From assembly GCF_033115175.1 (NCBI RefSeq), contig NC_084835.1, forward strand, positions 26,989,858-27,053,857: DNA of 64,000 nucleotides, read 5' to 3'. This stretch comes from Lepus europaeus. Lineage: Eukaryota > Chordata > Mammalia > Lagomorpha > Leporidae. A program made the position numbers and the translations under genes. Below, in pieces: positions 33,353 through 57,978 of this stretch. Numbering within the stretch: position 1 is the first letter of the stretch; the number at the start of each line of letters is the position of its first letter. The notes under the pieces were generated by a model that saw only the letters and a list, made by a program, of their open reading frames with translations, was not told the DNA's origin and did not search any database.

Positions 33353-34006
33353 ACATTCAACTTTAAACTACGGTTTTATATGGAGGGAAAGTGAACCTGA
33401 AAATGTGAGCAACCTTCCAGGCAGGCGGGTTCAAACTCGGAAGGGTCAGGGCACAGCTCTGCCTCCCTGGTCCCTGCACAAAGTGGATGCGAAGTTGGTG
33501 GGTTCCCAGCTGTTGGCTCTGGCTCGGCCTGAGTTTCAGTTTCATCTTGTGAAAAGCGGGTGTGCTCCTCTTGGCCCTGCTTGTCTGCCTGGGCAATTGT
33601 GAGTAAAGCAAACAAATAAAACCACCAAGAGCTGCAAGGGTACCTGTCCGTGCCCAGCAGTGGCGCTAGTGGCTCCCCAGGTGAGTGTGTTTCAGGGTCA
33701 CAGACTCCAGGGCCTCCAGCGCCCAGGTAGGCTCTGGAGAGGAGTGGAGAGGGTGCTCCCATCCAGGGGAGCTCCGCCAAGGGGGCGGCCATCCCAGGGC
33801 AAGCTGCCTGCATCCAGAGGGCCTAACGGGCATTGGACTTAGATAACACTTCTTGATTTTCAGTTTGAGCCACAGGACCAGTGCATTTTACACGTCTTGG
33901 GGTGTGAGAGTCCTGGGCTGTGGGTCTCTGAGGTCTTGTGAGGTTGTCCTCGCGGCCTGGCCTCACCCCTGTGTGTATGCAACCCCCACCCCCCGCAGGC
34001 CCCACC

Positions 34007-46742
<12,736 letters not shown>

Positions 46743-46995
46743 GGCTCCCAGACACGGCTGCCCTCCCACCCGCCTCCCGGGCCTTGCGGGCCGGGCCTCC
46801 ATCTACCCGTGCACCTGCTGGTCCCCACCAGACATGCGCCTGTGGCGTCTGCCCCTGCCCCCCAGAGGGGCCTTGGCTCCCGGCTGGTGGGGCTGTCATG
46901 GTACTTCTGTGAACTGTGTGTGAATTTGCTTTTCCTCTGCCCTCGGAGGGAAATTGTAAATCCTGTGTTTCATTACTTGAATGTAGTTATCTATT

Positions 46996-47125
46996 GAAAA
47001 TATATGTTATATATATATACTTATATATATAATAGGCTGTATATATTGCTCATGGAGACAAGCGTGGGGGCTGCTAACGTGATCTTTTAAAATAGATATA
47101 TATGTGTATATATATATATATATAG
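46996..47125. repeat. (TA)n-rich tracts in PRKCD 3' UTR
   Basis: Alternating T/A runs at about 47003-47030 and 47096-47124, separated by a short GC-containing spacer. Their length is likely to vary between individuals. Confidence 0.8.
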
Positions 47126-47179
47126 GACCGCAAAAGACCCGTAAAGGAGCTCAAGCTGTTGGGAGCAACAGGCTCTCTG

Positions 47180-47205
47180 AATAAACACCGCATGGTACCG
47201 ACCTG
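47180..47205 (+). terminator. PRKCD: PRKCD polyadenylation signal
   Basis: Canonical AATAAA at 47180-47185, with GT-rich sequence just downstream (47203-47225, ending in gcgtttgtcc) that could serve as the downstream element. Cleavage is expected about 15-25 nt after the hexamer. Confidence 0.85.
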
Positions 47206-47796
47206 GCTGTGGGGACGCGTTTGTCCCAGGAAGCTGGCAGTGGCCGCTCCTCCTGGCGGCTCTGCCCTGGAAGCCGAGAGCTGTTAGCCACAGATGCACA
47301 GCCCTGCCTGGGCCTTCATGCAAATGTGTCTGTATTTCTGGATTTCCTGTGGCCCCAGAGCGTTCAGCGGGGTGACAGAGGAGGTGGGACCAGCCTCTCT
47401 CTCTCTCTGGAGGGTGAGGGCCAGCCTGGAAGTGCAGAGAAGCCAAAGGCCCGGCCCCAGCCGGGGGAGGGGAAGGGAGAGGGAGGAACGCAGCCCAGGC
47501 CTCAGTGCTGTCTGGCCTCGGATCCGGGGCATGTTGATTGTTTGAAGTCCCAGTGACCTCGTCCGTCAGACGGGCACCAGGCACGGAGGGGACCCGTGTG
47601 ACTCCCGCCTCACTGCTCCTCTCGCTGTCCTGCTGCAGGGGAGGGTGAGCTCTGGCATCCATTTCTCAGGAGCCCTTGCCTACCTAGGGCAAGAGAGGGT
47701 GGCAGGAGAGACAGCGCCGCCAAGTGACTGGGCCCAGGGTGACAGGCAGCGTGCCCTGCCCTGGTACAGGTAAGGAGAGGGGCTCCAAGACAGCCA

Positions 47797-47845
47797 GAGC
47801 CAGAGCCGGAGCCGGAGCCAGAGCCGGAGCCGGAACCTGCCCTGC
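47797..47845. repeat. GCCGGA/GCCAGA hexanucleotide repeat
   Basis: About eight six-base units alternating AGAGCC and GGAGCC, 0.6 kb past the PRKCD end. Confidence 0.85.
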
Positions 47846-48899
47846 ACCACCCGCTTCCCTTTTCTTCCCCTCTGCCTCCCTCCCTCCCTTCTGTCCCCAT
47901 CTTACAGTCTGGGGCACAGGTCCTGGGCAGGGCCCGCCCCCAGCCCCTCTGCTCCAGCCCCGCCTCTTATTGCCTAGCACCTGATTGGCTGGCCTTGGCA
48001 GGCAGGCCTCTGACTTCCAGCAAGTTCATTTTTCTGGGCTGAGGTACAAATTTCCGTAGTTGGAGAGGGCGGGATGGGATGGCGCTGGTGCTGGCCGGGG
48101 GAAGGGGCTGCAGGAATGGGGGCCAGATTCCCCAGAGAAGAGACCAAACGGGGCCTCCCCGTCTGCAGGGCCAGCCTGGGCACCCTGGGGCAGCAAAGCC
48201 CCAGCAGTGATGCCCCTCGCCCCTTGGGCTCATGGTGGGGGAGACGGCGTGGCATGGGCCGTAGGAGCCCAGAGTGGAACGAAGCCTGTGCCTGGCGCTG
48301 GAATTCAGCGCCACTTGTGGCCCAAAGGCAGAGCCTAGCCAGGAGCCCAGTTTTCCCCCGGTGTGGAATGGAGGGGTGGGGGCCAGCAGCTCTCAGCTGG
48401 AGTGGGGGTGGGCCAGGGGAAGAAATGGCGCCTGGACAGGAGCCTGTGATTGACGCTCAGTGAGTTCCTTCACTGGGCCCCAGCTCCCTCAGCTTGCCCC
48501 GGTGCTGCTGGCCTGGGGCTCCTTGCTGTGCTGATACGGACACGCACTGGCCGCGGCAGAGCCCCAGCAAGGACAGGGCCTGGGCCTGTGGGGTCCGCGT
48601 CCCGCATCCCCAGACTGGGAGGCAGCTGCTGGGGATTCTGCCAAGCTGCCTGGGAGGCTGCACAGCTCCAGTCCCGTTCCCAGCCGCCAGGCCCCACCCG
48701 GTGGCCTCAGGAAATGCCTCGCGTGGCTGGGCCCCAAGCCACACTTTGGCTGAGTTCTGGGGACCAGAAGCAGGCAGATTGCCTCCCCCACACCTACCAA
48801 AGAGGTTCATGGGCAGCAGTGAGCTGGCCCTCCAAACAGGGGCCAGAAGGAGCAACACCCCGCTCACTGCTGGGCAGAGGAAGACAGTGGCGTGGGAGG

Positions 48900-49075
48900 G
48901 CCTGGCTCCGATCCTGGGTCCTGAGCTGCAGATCCTCAGTGGATCACTTCACCTCCTGCAGCTTTGATCTCCTCTACTATAGAAACAGGGCTGACGGCTG
49001 CTGCTGCTGCTGACCATGGGATGTCTAAGTGCACGGCACGGGCTCAGCACGCAGCCGTACTTAGCAAACAGCAGG
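48900..49075 (+). mobile_element. MIR fragment
   Basis: CTCCGATCCTGGGTCCTGAG, GTGGATCACTTCACCTCCTG and CTCTACTATAGAAACAGGGC. Confidence 0.55.
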
Positions 49076-49487
49076 GACTGTGACCTTCCCCTGCTCCGCG
49101 GGATGAGACCTGTTGAGGACAGAGGGCCTGTCCACTGCACACTGGACTCTCAAGGCCCTCTGACAGGACTGGAGGTTGGCAGCTGACACCCACCCCATGG
49201 CCCAGAGCTGCCCAGGAGCCTCACCTGCAGGCCCAGGGAGCTGGCGCAGGGTGCCTACCACTGTGTGGATGCAGTGGGGAAACCCAGAAGCAAGCAGAAG
49301 CCCCAGCTGCTGGGGAGCTGGCTCAGTACTTTGCCGGCATGGAAAATGCTGCAGAGCCCAAGCGATCAGCAGAAAGCCCAAGTCTGAGAAGCAAGGTTGG
49401 TCAGATTCCACCCTGGTTCCACCTGCCCGCTTGTGCCCCTCGTCTGGGAGCACAGGGCAGGGCTGCACAGAGGGAATGAGCAGGCGG

Positions 49488-49514
49488 GTGATGGATGGAT
49501 GGATGGATGGATGG
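49488..49514. repeat. (ATGG)n microsatellite
   Basis: Six GATG/ATGG units. Confidence 0.9.
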
Positions 49515-51054
49515 GCTGTACCATGAAGACGCAAAGCCACTACTCCCATTCCAACCAGCTGGTCTGGTCCTGGCTGCGACTGGGACTGGAGGCCCAGGCA
49601 GCCCTGGTCTGACAACACAGCAGTCGCTGGCGGGGCCTGGGCATTAGCATTCTAAAAGCACCTGAGGAACAAAATGCTCTGGGGTCTAGCTCCAGTAGGC
49701 GAAGCCTGGGGGTCTGCATTTCGTCCTGCCATCCTGGTGAAGCCAGGGAATGCCTCTGTGAACAGACCAGGCCCTGGAAGGCGAAGCCACCTTCCAGTAA
49801 GACCACGCTCCTGGCCAGAGATGGTCCCCAGCTCTGCCCGGGCAGCCCCTTCACGTGTGCCTCCGAGGCCCAGGCTGGGGCTACAGTGCCCTCTGGTGGC
49901 GTCTGGTACACCGGTACTGCGGAGGGAGCAGGCCGAGGAGGGAAGGATCCCCCTCCTGTGCACACACCCTCCCCCGCCTCCGAACGCAGGGCTGTGTGCC
50001 GGGGACGTCCTGGGCTCCTCGCCTACCTTGGCTCACCAGTCCCTGGGGGAAATAGGCCAGCAAGGACCAAGGGCCATCCTGCAGACTCGGAGACACCGGG
50101 GCAGTTTGTAACAGGGTTCCTGGGCTGCCCCAAATCCAAACCCGTCCTCTGACATCCATCCCAATGTTACAGCCACACGTCCTCAACTTGTTCCTCATTC
50201 AGCAGCTGGGGGAGGGGTCCCTGTTTTCATCAGGTTCTAATCACAGAAATAAGGGGGTGGGCAGCTTCTGCTAGAGTGGGAGGGGCCGGGAGAGCTGGGG
50301 GCTTGGCCTCCCTCCAGCAGGCTGCACCTGCCTCCTCTTCTGTCCCCTCCAAGAAGGAGGGGCCCATGGCTCCTGGCTGTGCCCAGCAGGCGACCTCAGG
50401 TGGCCGCCCTGGGCGAGGCTGGAGGCTGCTGGACTGCTCTGGTTCCTGCTGTGTCCTGACTGCCCCCCAGGCACTTTCTTATTTCCTTGATGTGGGCGAG
50501 GGGGAGGTGTACTCAGCTGAACATTCAGGCCCTGGCAGTAGCAAAGACAGTTCCGGCTCCCGAGCGGGGCCAGAGTCAGCTGGACCCAAGTGCAGACAGA
50601 CCTGTGAGGTTTGGGGTATCCCTTGGGTCTCGGCCTCTGCCTGGGTTCAGTCTTCAGCAGGTGTGGCGCCAGGCTCCAGGTCGGGCTTCTTGGGGGGCCT
50701 TCGAAGATCCACGTTTCTTCTCAGTCCCTGCTCCGAAGTACACAGGCTGAAGACCTGGCTTTGGCTGCTTGACCACTCTGAGTTTTGCACAAAGCCCACC
50801 GCTGAGGGGGCCTTGTCCTGAGAGGACTCCAGCTTCCCGGGTTGGTGGCCACAAGCCGTGGCTGCAGGGGGCGGTGGTGGGCTCTGCCCCCAACTTCCTG
50901 TCTTCCACTGTGGAACCAGCGGCCTGTGCGTGGGAGGAGGTTGACAGGTGTTGCTCAGAGTGTGACTCAACAGGGGTGACCATGCCCGGCACTCAGTGTG
51001 TGTGGCCCAGGAGCTGGTGACAGTGATGCTCAGCATCAAGCACTGTGTGTGACA

Positions 51055-51170
51055 CATTCCCCTTGTTGTCACCTGCCACTGATCTTCCCAGCAGCCCTGC
51101 GAGGGAACAGCTGTTGCTGTCCCCATTTTACCAGTGAGCAAACTGAGGCTTGGAGAGTGATGGAGTCGCC
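51055..51170 (-). mobile_element. MIR fragment
   Basis: CAGCAGCCCTGCGAGGGAAC, CCCCATTTTACCAGTGAGCA and AACTGAGGCTTGGAGAG: the antisense MIR hallmark. Confidence 0.7.
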
Positions 51171-52429
51171 CCTGGCTCTGGATAAGCGGGCGGGGGTTCC
51201 CGTGTCATATTTCCTGCAGAGACAAGCTCTGGGGCTTGCTCAGGAGCTGTCAGGGAGAGAACAGGAGGGTCCGCTGTTCTGGCTCTCAGAGGCCGCAGGA
51301 AGGGAGAAGGAGGGTAGGGTGGCAGGCTGCTTGGAGCTGGAAGCACCCGTGCACATTGTGGATCTCCGGGGCAGGGCAGGGGACAGAGTCTCTTGGATTC
51401 ACAGTGGGGAAACTGAAGCTAGGCAAGGGAAGAGGCTGGGCACAGGGCGGCAGTGGTGGGGAGGAAGGAGACCCTCAAAGGCAGCAGGCAGGTGTGACTC
51501 CAGCACGCTGCCTCCTGGAAGGTGGAGGGAAGCCTGTCTCCTCCTCTTCGGGGCCCCAGCGGGCCCACGGTGAAGAACTGGCACAGGTGAGTGTGTGAAC
51601 CAGAGCGCGAGGCGAGGAGCAGGTCAAAGCAGAGGTGACTGCCAGTGCTGTGGCTGTGACAGCAGCAGGTGACCAAAGGCCAGGGCCCTCGGAAGTTGGT
51701 GTCCTCCGCCGGTGGGGAGCAGAGGCCAAGGCCGCAGCTGAGGGTTGGAACCTGGGTCTGGAACAAGGCAGTCGGTGAGCGTCCTACGTGGGTAGCACTA
51801 GCAGGGAAGGCGTCTCCAAGCCACTGCCTGGGTTTTAACTCATGAGTTCAGAAACAAGCCTATCAAACACGCTTCTCATCAATAGTAAGTTAAAAATAAC
51901 ACACATCAAAAAATTCCTGCTTCGATCCACAAACGGATCTTGTTAGCTTCGTTGTTCTTGGATACCTTCTTTGGGAACAGCATATGTTAAGAAAAAAGTC
52001 TTTAAAATGTGGCTCGTGTGTCAATAGTTTGATGCGTTGTTTAGCAGACCGTACTCTCGCTGTGCCTGGGGTGTGCATGGAGGTGGCAGTGCTGATGGCC
52101 AAACTGGGTTTCCTCATCTCTAGCATCCACCTAACGGCACCTGCTGCTCTCTGAGGCCAAGCCTCGGAGAGCTCTCAGAGCAGCCCCGGCCACTAAGTGC
52201 TCCAGAAATGTCACAGTCTCCTTAACGCCACGCGCATTTCCCGTGTGTTGATGCGTGTGCAGCCGTGACAGTGCCATCAACAGAGGGCTTGACAGCGTCC
52301 TGCGGGAAGGGGGCACCATTGTCCCTGCAGGGGTGCGAGTCAGGCGTGGGCTCCCTCCCCCGCCGTAGGCTTTGGGCCACCAGCCAGCAAAGTGTGTAAG
52401 ATTGCTGGGAACAGCGAGTGAGTCTCATG

Positions 52430-52550
52430 CGGTTTTAAATTACGAGAAGGGGAATTTGAAAGTCAAATGTATCAGTTTTTGGCACAAATTAAAATAAAAA
52501 GGTATGCAAGGCGGTAATTACCGCTGTCACGCAATTCCACTGACAACGGC
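52430..52550. promoter_or_regulatory. AT-rich block with perfect TAATTA palindrome, candidate downstream element
   Basis: GCGGTAATTACCGC at 52511-52524 is a perfect 14-bp palindrome centred on the paired-homeodomain core TAATTA. It is preceded by an AT-rich run with further AAATTA cores. Not recognised as a repeat. It lies 5.3 kb beyond the PRKCD poly(A) signal. Confidence 0.25.
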
Positions 52551-53024
52551 AGCAGCTGAGAGAGCCCCAGACGCCTGTGGAGTGGCCCCTTCTCTGCCTC
52601 CGTCTGGCTCACAGCCCTGTGGCCCTCATGGCCTCCCCGCGCGTGTCCCCGGGCCCTGCTGGTAGCAGCTGGGGCCAGTCTTGTGCTGGAGGTTTTCCTG
52701 GTGCATTAATGGCCGTGACTCGTGACTCGTGAAGGCTGCACTCCTGCGTTCACTGCAGAGAGCTGGGGAGCAGTGAGTGTATGTCAGGGGCTCTGCAGGG
52801 CGGAGGGGAACGTGCAAACAAGGAACAGGCGCGTGGACTCACGGGGGAGGCAGGTGTGTGGGCGATTACAGCACGGGCGCACCGTGGAGACGAGGGCGTC
52901 CGCCCGGGCTGTGCACAGAGCAGAGGAGCAGCAGGGGCCTGGGGAAGGCAGTCTGGAAGAGGGGCAGCTGGTCCTGCGACCCCAGGAATGAGTAGGCCCT
53001 GCAGTCTGACTGGCAAAGCTTTTC

Positions 53025-53327
53025 CTTTTGATTTATTATTTATTTGAAAGGCAGAGATACAGAGAGAAAGATCTTCCATCTACTAGTTCACTCCCCAATT
53101 GCCCACAACAGCTCAGACCTCCGGAGTCAGGCTGAAGCCAGGAGTCCAGAACTCAGTCTGGGTCTCCCATGTGCATGGCAGGGACCCAAGCACTTGAGCC
53201 GTCACCTGCTGCCTTCCAGGGTGCACAGTAGCAGGGAGCTGGGATCAAAGTGGCGCTGGAGCTTGGACCCAGGCGCAGCGATGTGGGATGTGAATGTTCC
53301 GAGTGATGTCTTAACCACTGACACATG
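53025..53327 (-). mobile_element. C-SINE downstream of PRKCD
   Basis: TTGATTTATTATTTATTTGAAAGG (53028-53051) through TGATGTCTTAACCACTGACAC. Diverged. Confidence 0.8.
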
Positions 53328-53485
53328 TAAAACTTTGCATACCAAGCGCTGCTGAGGTGTGACAGGTGGGTCCGTGTTGCCAAGTGGGAATGAAGATGGT
53401 CCCATTTCCTGGGAAGCAAGTTGGCACCCTTAGCAACGACTGTGAAGACCCAATGATTTCACTGTTGGAGATAGTCTGTGTGTGT

Positions 53486-53735
53486 GTTTTAAGATTTATT
53501 TATTTATTTATTTATTTATTTGAAAGGCAGAGTTACAGAAAGAGAGGGGGACAAGAAGAGGGAGAGAAGGGGTGAGGGACACAGGGAGAGAATCTTCCAT
53601 CCACTGGTTCACTTCCCAAATGGCCGCAATGGCTAGGGCTGGGCCAGGCCGAAGCCAGGAGCCAGGAGCTTCTTCCGGGTCTCCCACGTGGGTGCAGGGA
53701 CCCAAGGACTTGGGCCATCTACTGCTTTCCAACAA
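53486..53735 (-). mobile_element. C-SINE, truncated
   Basis: (ATTT)n at 53495-53522 then GAAAGGCAGAGTTACAG. It stops after CTTGGGCCATCTACTGCTTTCC (53715-53736), so the tRNA-like part is missing. Confidence 0.8.
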
Positions 53736-54127
53736 GGACTGCAATTACACTGTGGAGGCCTCTGCTGCTCAGTGGCCAGACACCTCGCTCCTCACTGTGT
53801 CCACCTGAGCCGAGTCTAGGAACCTTGGAAACACCTGAGCCGCCTCCCAGGGCAGTGAGTTGGGGTGGAATGCTGGCCCACCCACGAAGCCTCCTTAAAT
53901 TGATGCCGGCACATCTCCAGCCCACCTTAAGGGACGAGCACAAGGCGGAAGCGGAAGCGAGGGTGCTGGGTGTGAGGGTGCCCGGCTGTCTCTCAGAGGC
54001 TTGCAGGCTGTGTAGGGCTCAGGGCGGTGACCTGCTGCGGAGAGCTCCGGCCGGCCCTAGGGCTACCTGTGGGGTAAGTTACAGGCCTGCGAGCCCTGTG
54101 CTGAGGGCTTGAGGGCCTCTGTGAACA

Positions 54128-54395
54128 CCTTTTACAAAATCTCCGGAGGCGTTTGGCTCAGGGGTGGAGACCTTAGACATCACTTGGGACACCTGCGTCT
54201 CGCGTTCACATTGCACTCCTCCTCGGCCTCCTCCTTATTTAATTTGAAAGGCAGAGTTGCAGAGAGTGAGGGAGGGGGGAGGAACACCCCCCCCCACACA
54301 CACACCCCATCCGCTGGTTCACTCCCCCAAATGCCTGGCTGGGAAGATCTTTCTCTACCACTCTCTGCCTTTCAAGTTATACAAAACACCTGAAG
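54128..54395. mobile_element. SINE fragments, rearranged
   Basis: A plus-strand start of the second subtype (GGCGTTTGGCTCAGGGGTGG) runs into a minus-strand-like GAAAGGCAGAGTTGCAGAGAG, a C-run and a plus-strand CTCTGCCTTTCAAG tail. Mosaic. Confidence 0.55.
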
Positions 54396-55478
54396 CACTT
54401 AAGGAACACCATGAAATTTCGCTAGAGCTCGGCGCAGGTTCGTGGGTACTATTTTAGTCTCTCCGCTGTCTCTGTGTTCCAAGCGGTTTGTGATTTTTAT
54501 AAGTGTTTAATGGCAGGGCCAGGTAGGCGTTCTGACTTTTGGGCTGATGGCTGGCCACCCAGGTGTCCCTTAATAGTGATTTGTTGCCTTGCGCTTCTGC
54601 TCTCTGTAGGGATGTGACATTTCAGTTTTTAAAGGTAAAAAAGGAACGCATGGGCGAGAGGCTGGGGCCAGAGGAGCAGCAGGAGGCCTGGGAGCTGAGG
54701 GAGCCCCGTGTGTGCGGGGTGCGGGAGTCCTCACTGGGATGTGCGGGGCCCTGGGGTGCAGCAGCTCAGCTGATTGCCCTGCTCCTGCCCCTCCTGCCTG
54801 CCGTCAGGTGCCGGCCTGTGGGGCCAGGCCTGACTCAGTCCCAGTTTCACCTGCGTGAGGCTGGGTGTGCCGTGAGCATGGCGGCGGGGTGGGGTGGGGC
54901 GGGGCGGTGGGGGACAGGCACTGAGCAGCCCACTGGGTTTGATGCAGCCATGGCTTGGGGGCCTGCAGCTGAGGTTGTTAGGAGCCGGGCATTTCTTGTT
55001 GGGGCAGGGGTGCCGGCTGTGTTGGTGGAGCCGTGGGACAACCTGTGAAGGGAGAGAGGACAGAGGGCCCAGGGCAGCTGCTGTGCGGTGCCGCTGCCTG
55101 GTCCCCAGCGAGCTCGGCAGGTGTGTCTGGGGCTCCGGAAGCTTGGTGGAGAGCAGCATGGGCCGGGAGGAATGGGAAGTTGAGCTCTTCCTGGGGAATC
55201 AAGAGACCAGCTTCAAGGGCAAAGGACGCGGTTTGTTAAACTCTTCCAAGTTCTTTCTGCATAGGCGCTGGGGAACCAACCCCTGGTGCTGCACTTGGCT
55301 GGGGCGGACTGTGGCTGAGTGATGTAGCAGACAGGAAGTCTTCTTAAGAAAACTTTCAGACATTGAACAAAAAAAAAAAAAAAAGAGGTTGATTGGGCCT
55401 TGTTGAGACAGAATTGCAGCCCCAACAATGCCTGAACACACGGAGTGTGCCCTGTGTTCCTCGGCAGGGTGCCTGCTT

Positions 55479-55499
55479 TTTTTTCTTTCTTTATTTTCT

Positions 55500-55530
<31 letters not shown>

Positions 55531-55791
55531 TTTTTGGCAGATAGTGAGATAGAGAGAAAGGTCTTCTTTTTTCCGTCGGTTCACTCCTCAAGTGGCCGCT
55601 ACGGCTGGCACACTGTGCTGATCCAAAGCCAGGAGCCAGGTGCTTCCTCCTGGTCTCCCATGTAGGTGCAGGGCCCAGAGAACTGGACTGGAAGAAGAGC
55701 AACCAGGACAGAATCCAGCGCCCCAATCGGGGCTAGAATCTGGGGTGCCGGCACCGCAGGTGGAGGATTAGCCCAGTGAGCTGCGGCACAG
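55479..55791 (-). mobile_element. Young C-SINE with central deletion
   Basis: Pyrimidine tail with (CT)n, right end GAGCTGCGGCACAG. A perfect 15-nt duplication GCAGGGTGCCTGCTT is at 55464-55478 and 55792-55806. The internal CACTTGGGCCATCCTCCACT block is absent. Confidence 0.92.
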
Positions 55792-55907
55792 GCAGGGTGC
55801 CTGCTTCTAACATGTGCAGCATGAACGCCCTCCAGAGAATTGTTTCACATCTTCTCAAGCTTCATGTGAGTAGTGTCTTTGCCCCTCAGTTTCCCCCCTC
55901 ATGCTAA

Positions 55908-56214
55908 CATTTTTTACAAATATTTATTTGAAAGGTAGAGTATGTGCGTGTGTGTTAGAGAGAGGTGGGGGAGAGAGACAGAGATAGTCCATCAGCTGGT
56001 TCACTCCCTAAGTGGCCACAATGGCCAGAGCTGAGCTAATCCAAAGCCAGGAGCCGGAAGCTTCTTCCGAGTCTCCCATGTAGGTGCAGGGCCCCAGGCA
56101 CTTGGGCCATCTTCTGCCTCTTTCCCAGGCACGTTAACAGGGAGCCGGACTGGAAGTGGAGCAGCCAGGGCTCAAACCCATGCCCGTTTGGGAAGCTGGA
56201 GTCGTAGGCGCTGG
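55908..56214 (-). mobile_element. C-SINE
   Basis: TTTTTTACAAATATTTATTTG on the left, a short GT run, and GGAGTCGTAGGCGCTGG on the right. Confidence 0.8.
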
Positions 56215-56219
56215 CTACA

Positions 56220-56483
56220 TTTTTTTTTTTTTAAGATTCATTTTTAAATTTATTTGAAAGGCATTGTTAGAGGAGGAGAAACAGAGATACTTTCCATTTG
56301 CTGACTGACTCCCCAAATGGCCACAGTGGTGGTGGCTGGGCCAGTGGGTGCAGGGGCCCAAGCACTTGAGATATCTTCTGCTGCTTTCCCAGCCACATTC
56401 AGGAGATGATCTTGAACCTGCACCCATGTGGGATGCTGGCGTGGCAGGTGGAGGCTTAACCCACGGTGCCACAGCACCAGCCT
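56220..56483 (-). mobile_element. C-SINE, tandem with previous
   Basis: T-run and AAGATTCATTTTTAAATTT, ending CCACAGCACCAGCC. Confidence 0.8.
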
Positions 56484-56534
56484 CACACGTTCTTGAAAGA
56501 CCTTCACCAAGCCATGAAGCTCAAGTGCGTTACG

Positions 56535-56627
56535 CTCCCTCCCCCCCTCCCCCCTCCCTCCCCCCTCCCCCTCTCCCCTTCCTCCTTCCTTTCTCCTTGT
56601 TTTCTCCCCCCCCCCCCCTTCCAATCC
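56535..56627. repeat. C/T-rich low-complexity tract
   Basis: About 90 nt of nearly pure pyrimidine on the + strand, with C-runs of 7-12. A possible triplex or i-motif former. Confidence 0.85.
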
Positions 56628-56862
56628 AGCTTCCTATTGATGTGTCTGGGAGGCAGCAGTGATGGCTCAGGAACTGGGGCCCCTGCCACCCATGTGTGAG
56701 ACCTGAATGCAGTTCCTGGCTCCTGGGTTTGGCATCGCCCAGCCATAGCTGTTGCTGTCATCTGTGGGGCAAACCAGCAGATGGACAATCTCCCTCTGTC
56801 TCTGCCTCTCTGTCTCTGCAACTCTGATTTTTTAATAAATAAAAAAAAAATTTAAAAAGGTG
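56628..56862 (+). mobile_element. C-SINE second subtype, 3' part
   Basis: TCCAGCTTCCTATTGATGTG, GGGAGGCAGCAGTGATGGCT, then a TTTAATAAATAAAAAAAAAA tail. The 5' third is replaced by the pyrimidine tract. Confidence 0.7.
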
Positions 56863-57023
56863 AAAAAACACGAATCCACACAGACCTATTAAGAAATGGA
56901 TTGTAAACAGTAAATAATACACAGTAGGGAGGTGGGGATGTCTGTGCCAGAGAGCCGAGGACCCCTCCCTAGGTAACCTGAGCAGCAGAACTCGGAGAAG
57001 CTCAGTTAGGAAAGGCTGACTCT

Positions 57024-57347
57024 AGGCCGGCGCTGTGGCTTAACAGGCTAATCCTCCGCCTTGCGGCGCCGGCACACCGGGTTCTAGTCCCGGTTGGGGC
57101 ACCGGATTCTGTCCCGGTTGCCCCTCTTCCAGGCCAGCTCTCTGCTGTGGCCCAGGAAGGCAGTGGAGGATGGCCCAAGTGCTTGGGCCCTGCACCCGCA
57201 TGGGAGACCAGGAGAAGCACCTGGCTCCTGGCTTCAGATCAGCACGATGAGCCGGCCGCAGCAGCCATTGGAGGGTGAACCAACGGCAAAGGAAGACCTT
57301 TCTCTCTGTCTCTCTCTCACTGTCCACTCTGCCTGTCAAAAAAAAAA
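57024..57347 (+). mobile_element. Young C-SINE, full-length
   Basis: AGGCCGGCGCTGTGGCTTAA to GCCTGTCAAAAAAAAAA. A perfect 14-nt duplication GAAAGGCTGACTCT is at 57010-57023 and 57348-57361. Confidence 0.95.
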
Positions 57348-57458
57348 GAAAGGCTGACTCTTAACGAGTGGCTGGTTAGCAACTTGCAATTAAAATATGA
57401 AATCTCCTTCTGTTTTACACTTCTGCCTCTGTCACTTTCTTGTGTTTGAAATTGGAGC

Positions 57459-57777
57459 GGGGGGAGCTGGCTGTGGCGCACGGGTTGGGCCGCCGTCTGC
57501 AGTGTCGGCATCCCCTGTGGCTGCTGGTTCACGTCCTGGCTGCCCTGCTTCTGATCCAGCTCCCCACTAGTGTGCCTGAGAAAGCCACAGAAGATGGTTC
57601 AAGTGCTTGCGCCCCTGCCCCCAGTGTGGGAGACCCCGACGAAGCGCCTGGCTTCAGCCTGGCCCAGCTCTGGCTGTTGCAGCCATTTGAGGGAGTGAAC
57701 CAGTGGATGGAAAACCTACCACCTCTCCCCCCCCCCCCCCCCCCGTAATTCTGAATTTCAAATACATAAAATATAAA
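57459..57777 (+). mobile_element. C-SINE with C-run expansion
   Basis: GGAGCTGGCTGTGGCGCACGG at the start. An 18-nt-class C-run sits at 57727-57744 where (CT)n is usual, followed by AATTTCAAATACATAAAA. Confidence 0.8.
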
Positions 57778-57978
57778 GAGCAAGCAAGAGATGGGAAGGC
57801 AATGGTGAGGGCAAGTGTAACTTTGGATATCACACCCAGGCTTCTCCGATGTGTGGCAGAGGTAAACAGAAAGGCAACATGTTGGTTTGGGAGGCTCATG
57901 CCCCAGTGGGAAGTCTGATTATATTTCAGGAACTCTGTGAATTTACTGCCTTCTTATTTGCTCTCAGTTGAGAAAACT

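Larger units (their letters stand above)
21914..33998 (+). other. PRKCD: PRKCD intron 2 (12 kb)
   Basis: The largest intron. Unassigned unique DNA fills 21914-23770, 23860-24665, 24780-26135, 26462-28768 (with an isolated AATAAA near 27789), 30322-30618, 31130-33010 and 33365-33998. It holds the LTR-split SINE, the nested SINE pair and the octamer/TATA unit. No further exon is convincing. Confidence 0.5.
46743..47205 (+). other. PRKCD: PRKCD 3' UTR
   Basis: About 460 nt from the stop to shortly past the poly(A) signal. The first part is GC-rich and the distal part is AT-rich, with TA-dinucleotide tracts at about 46995-47035 and 47095-47125. TGTATATA, a match to the Pumilio recognition element UGUANAUA, occurs at 47038-47045 and again at 47105-47112. 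No ATTTA-type AU-rich cluster is seen. Confidence 0.85.

Noticed and set aside
55199-55726. 175-codon minus-strand open frame downstream of PRKCD
   Set aside because: Made of SINE sequence and simple repeats (poly-Lys/Glu and Phe runs).
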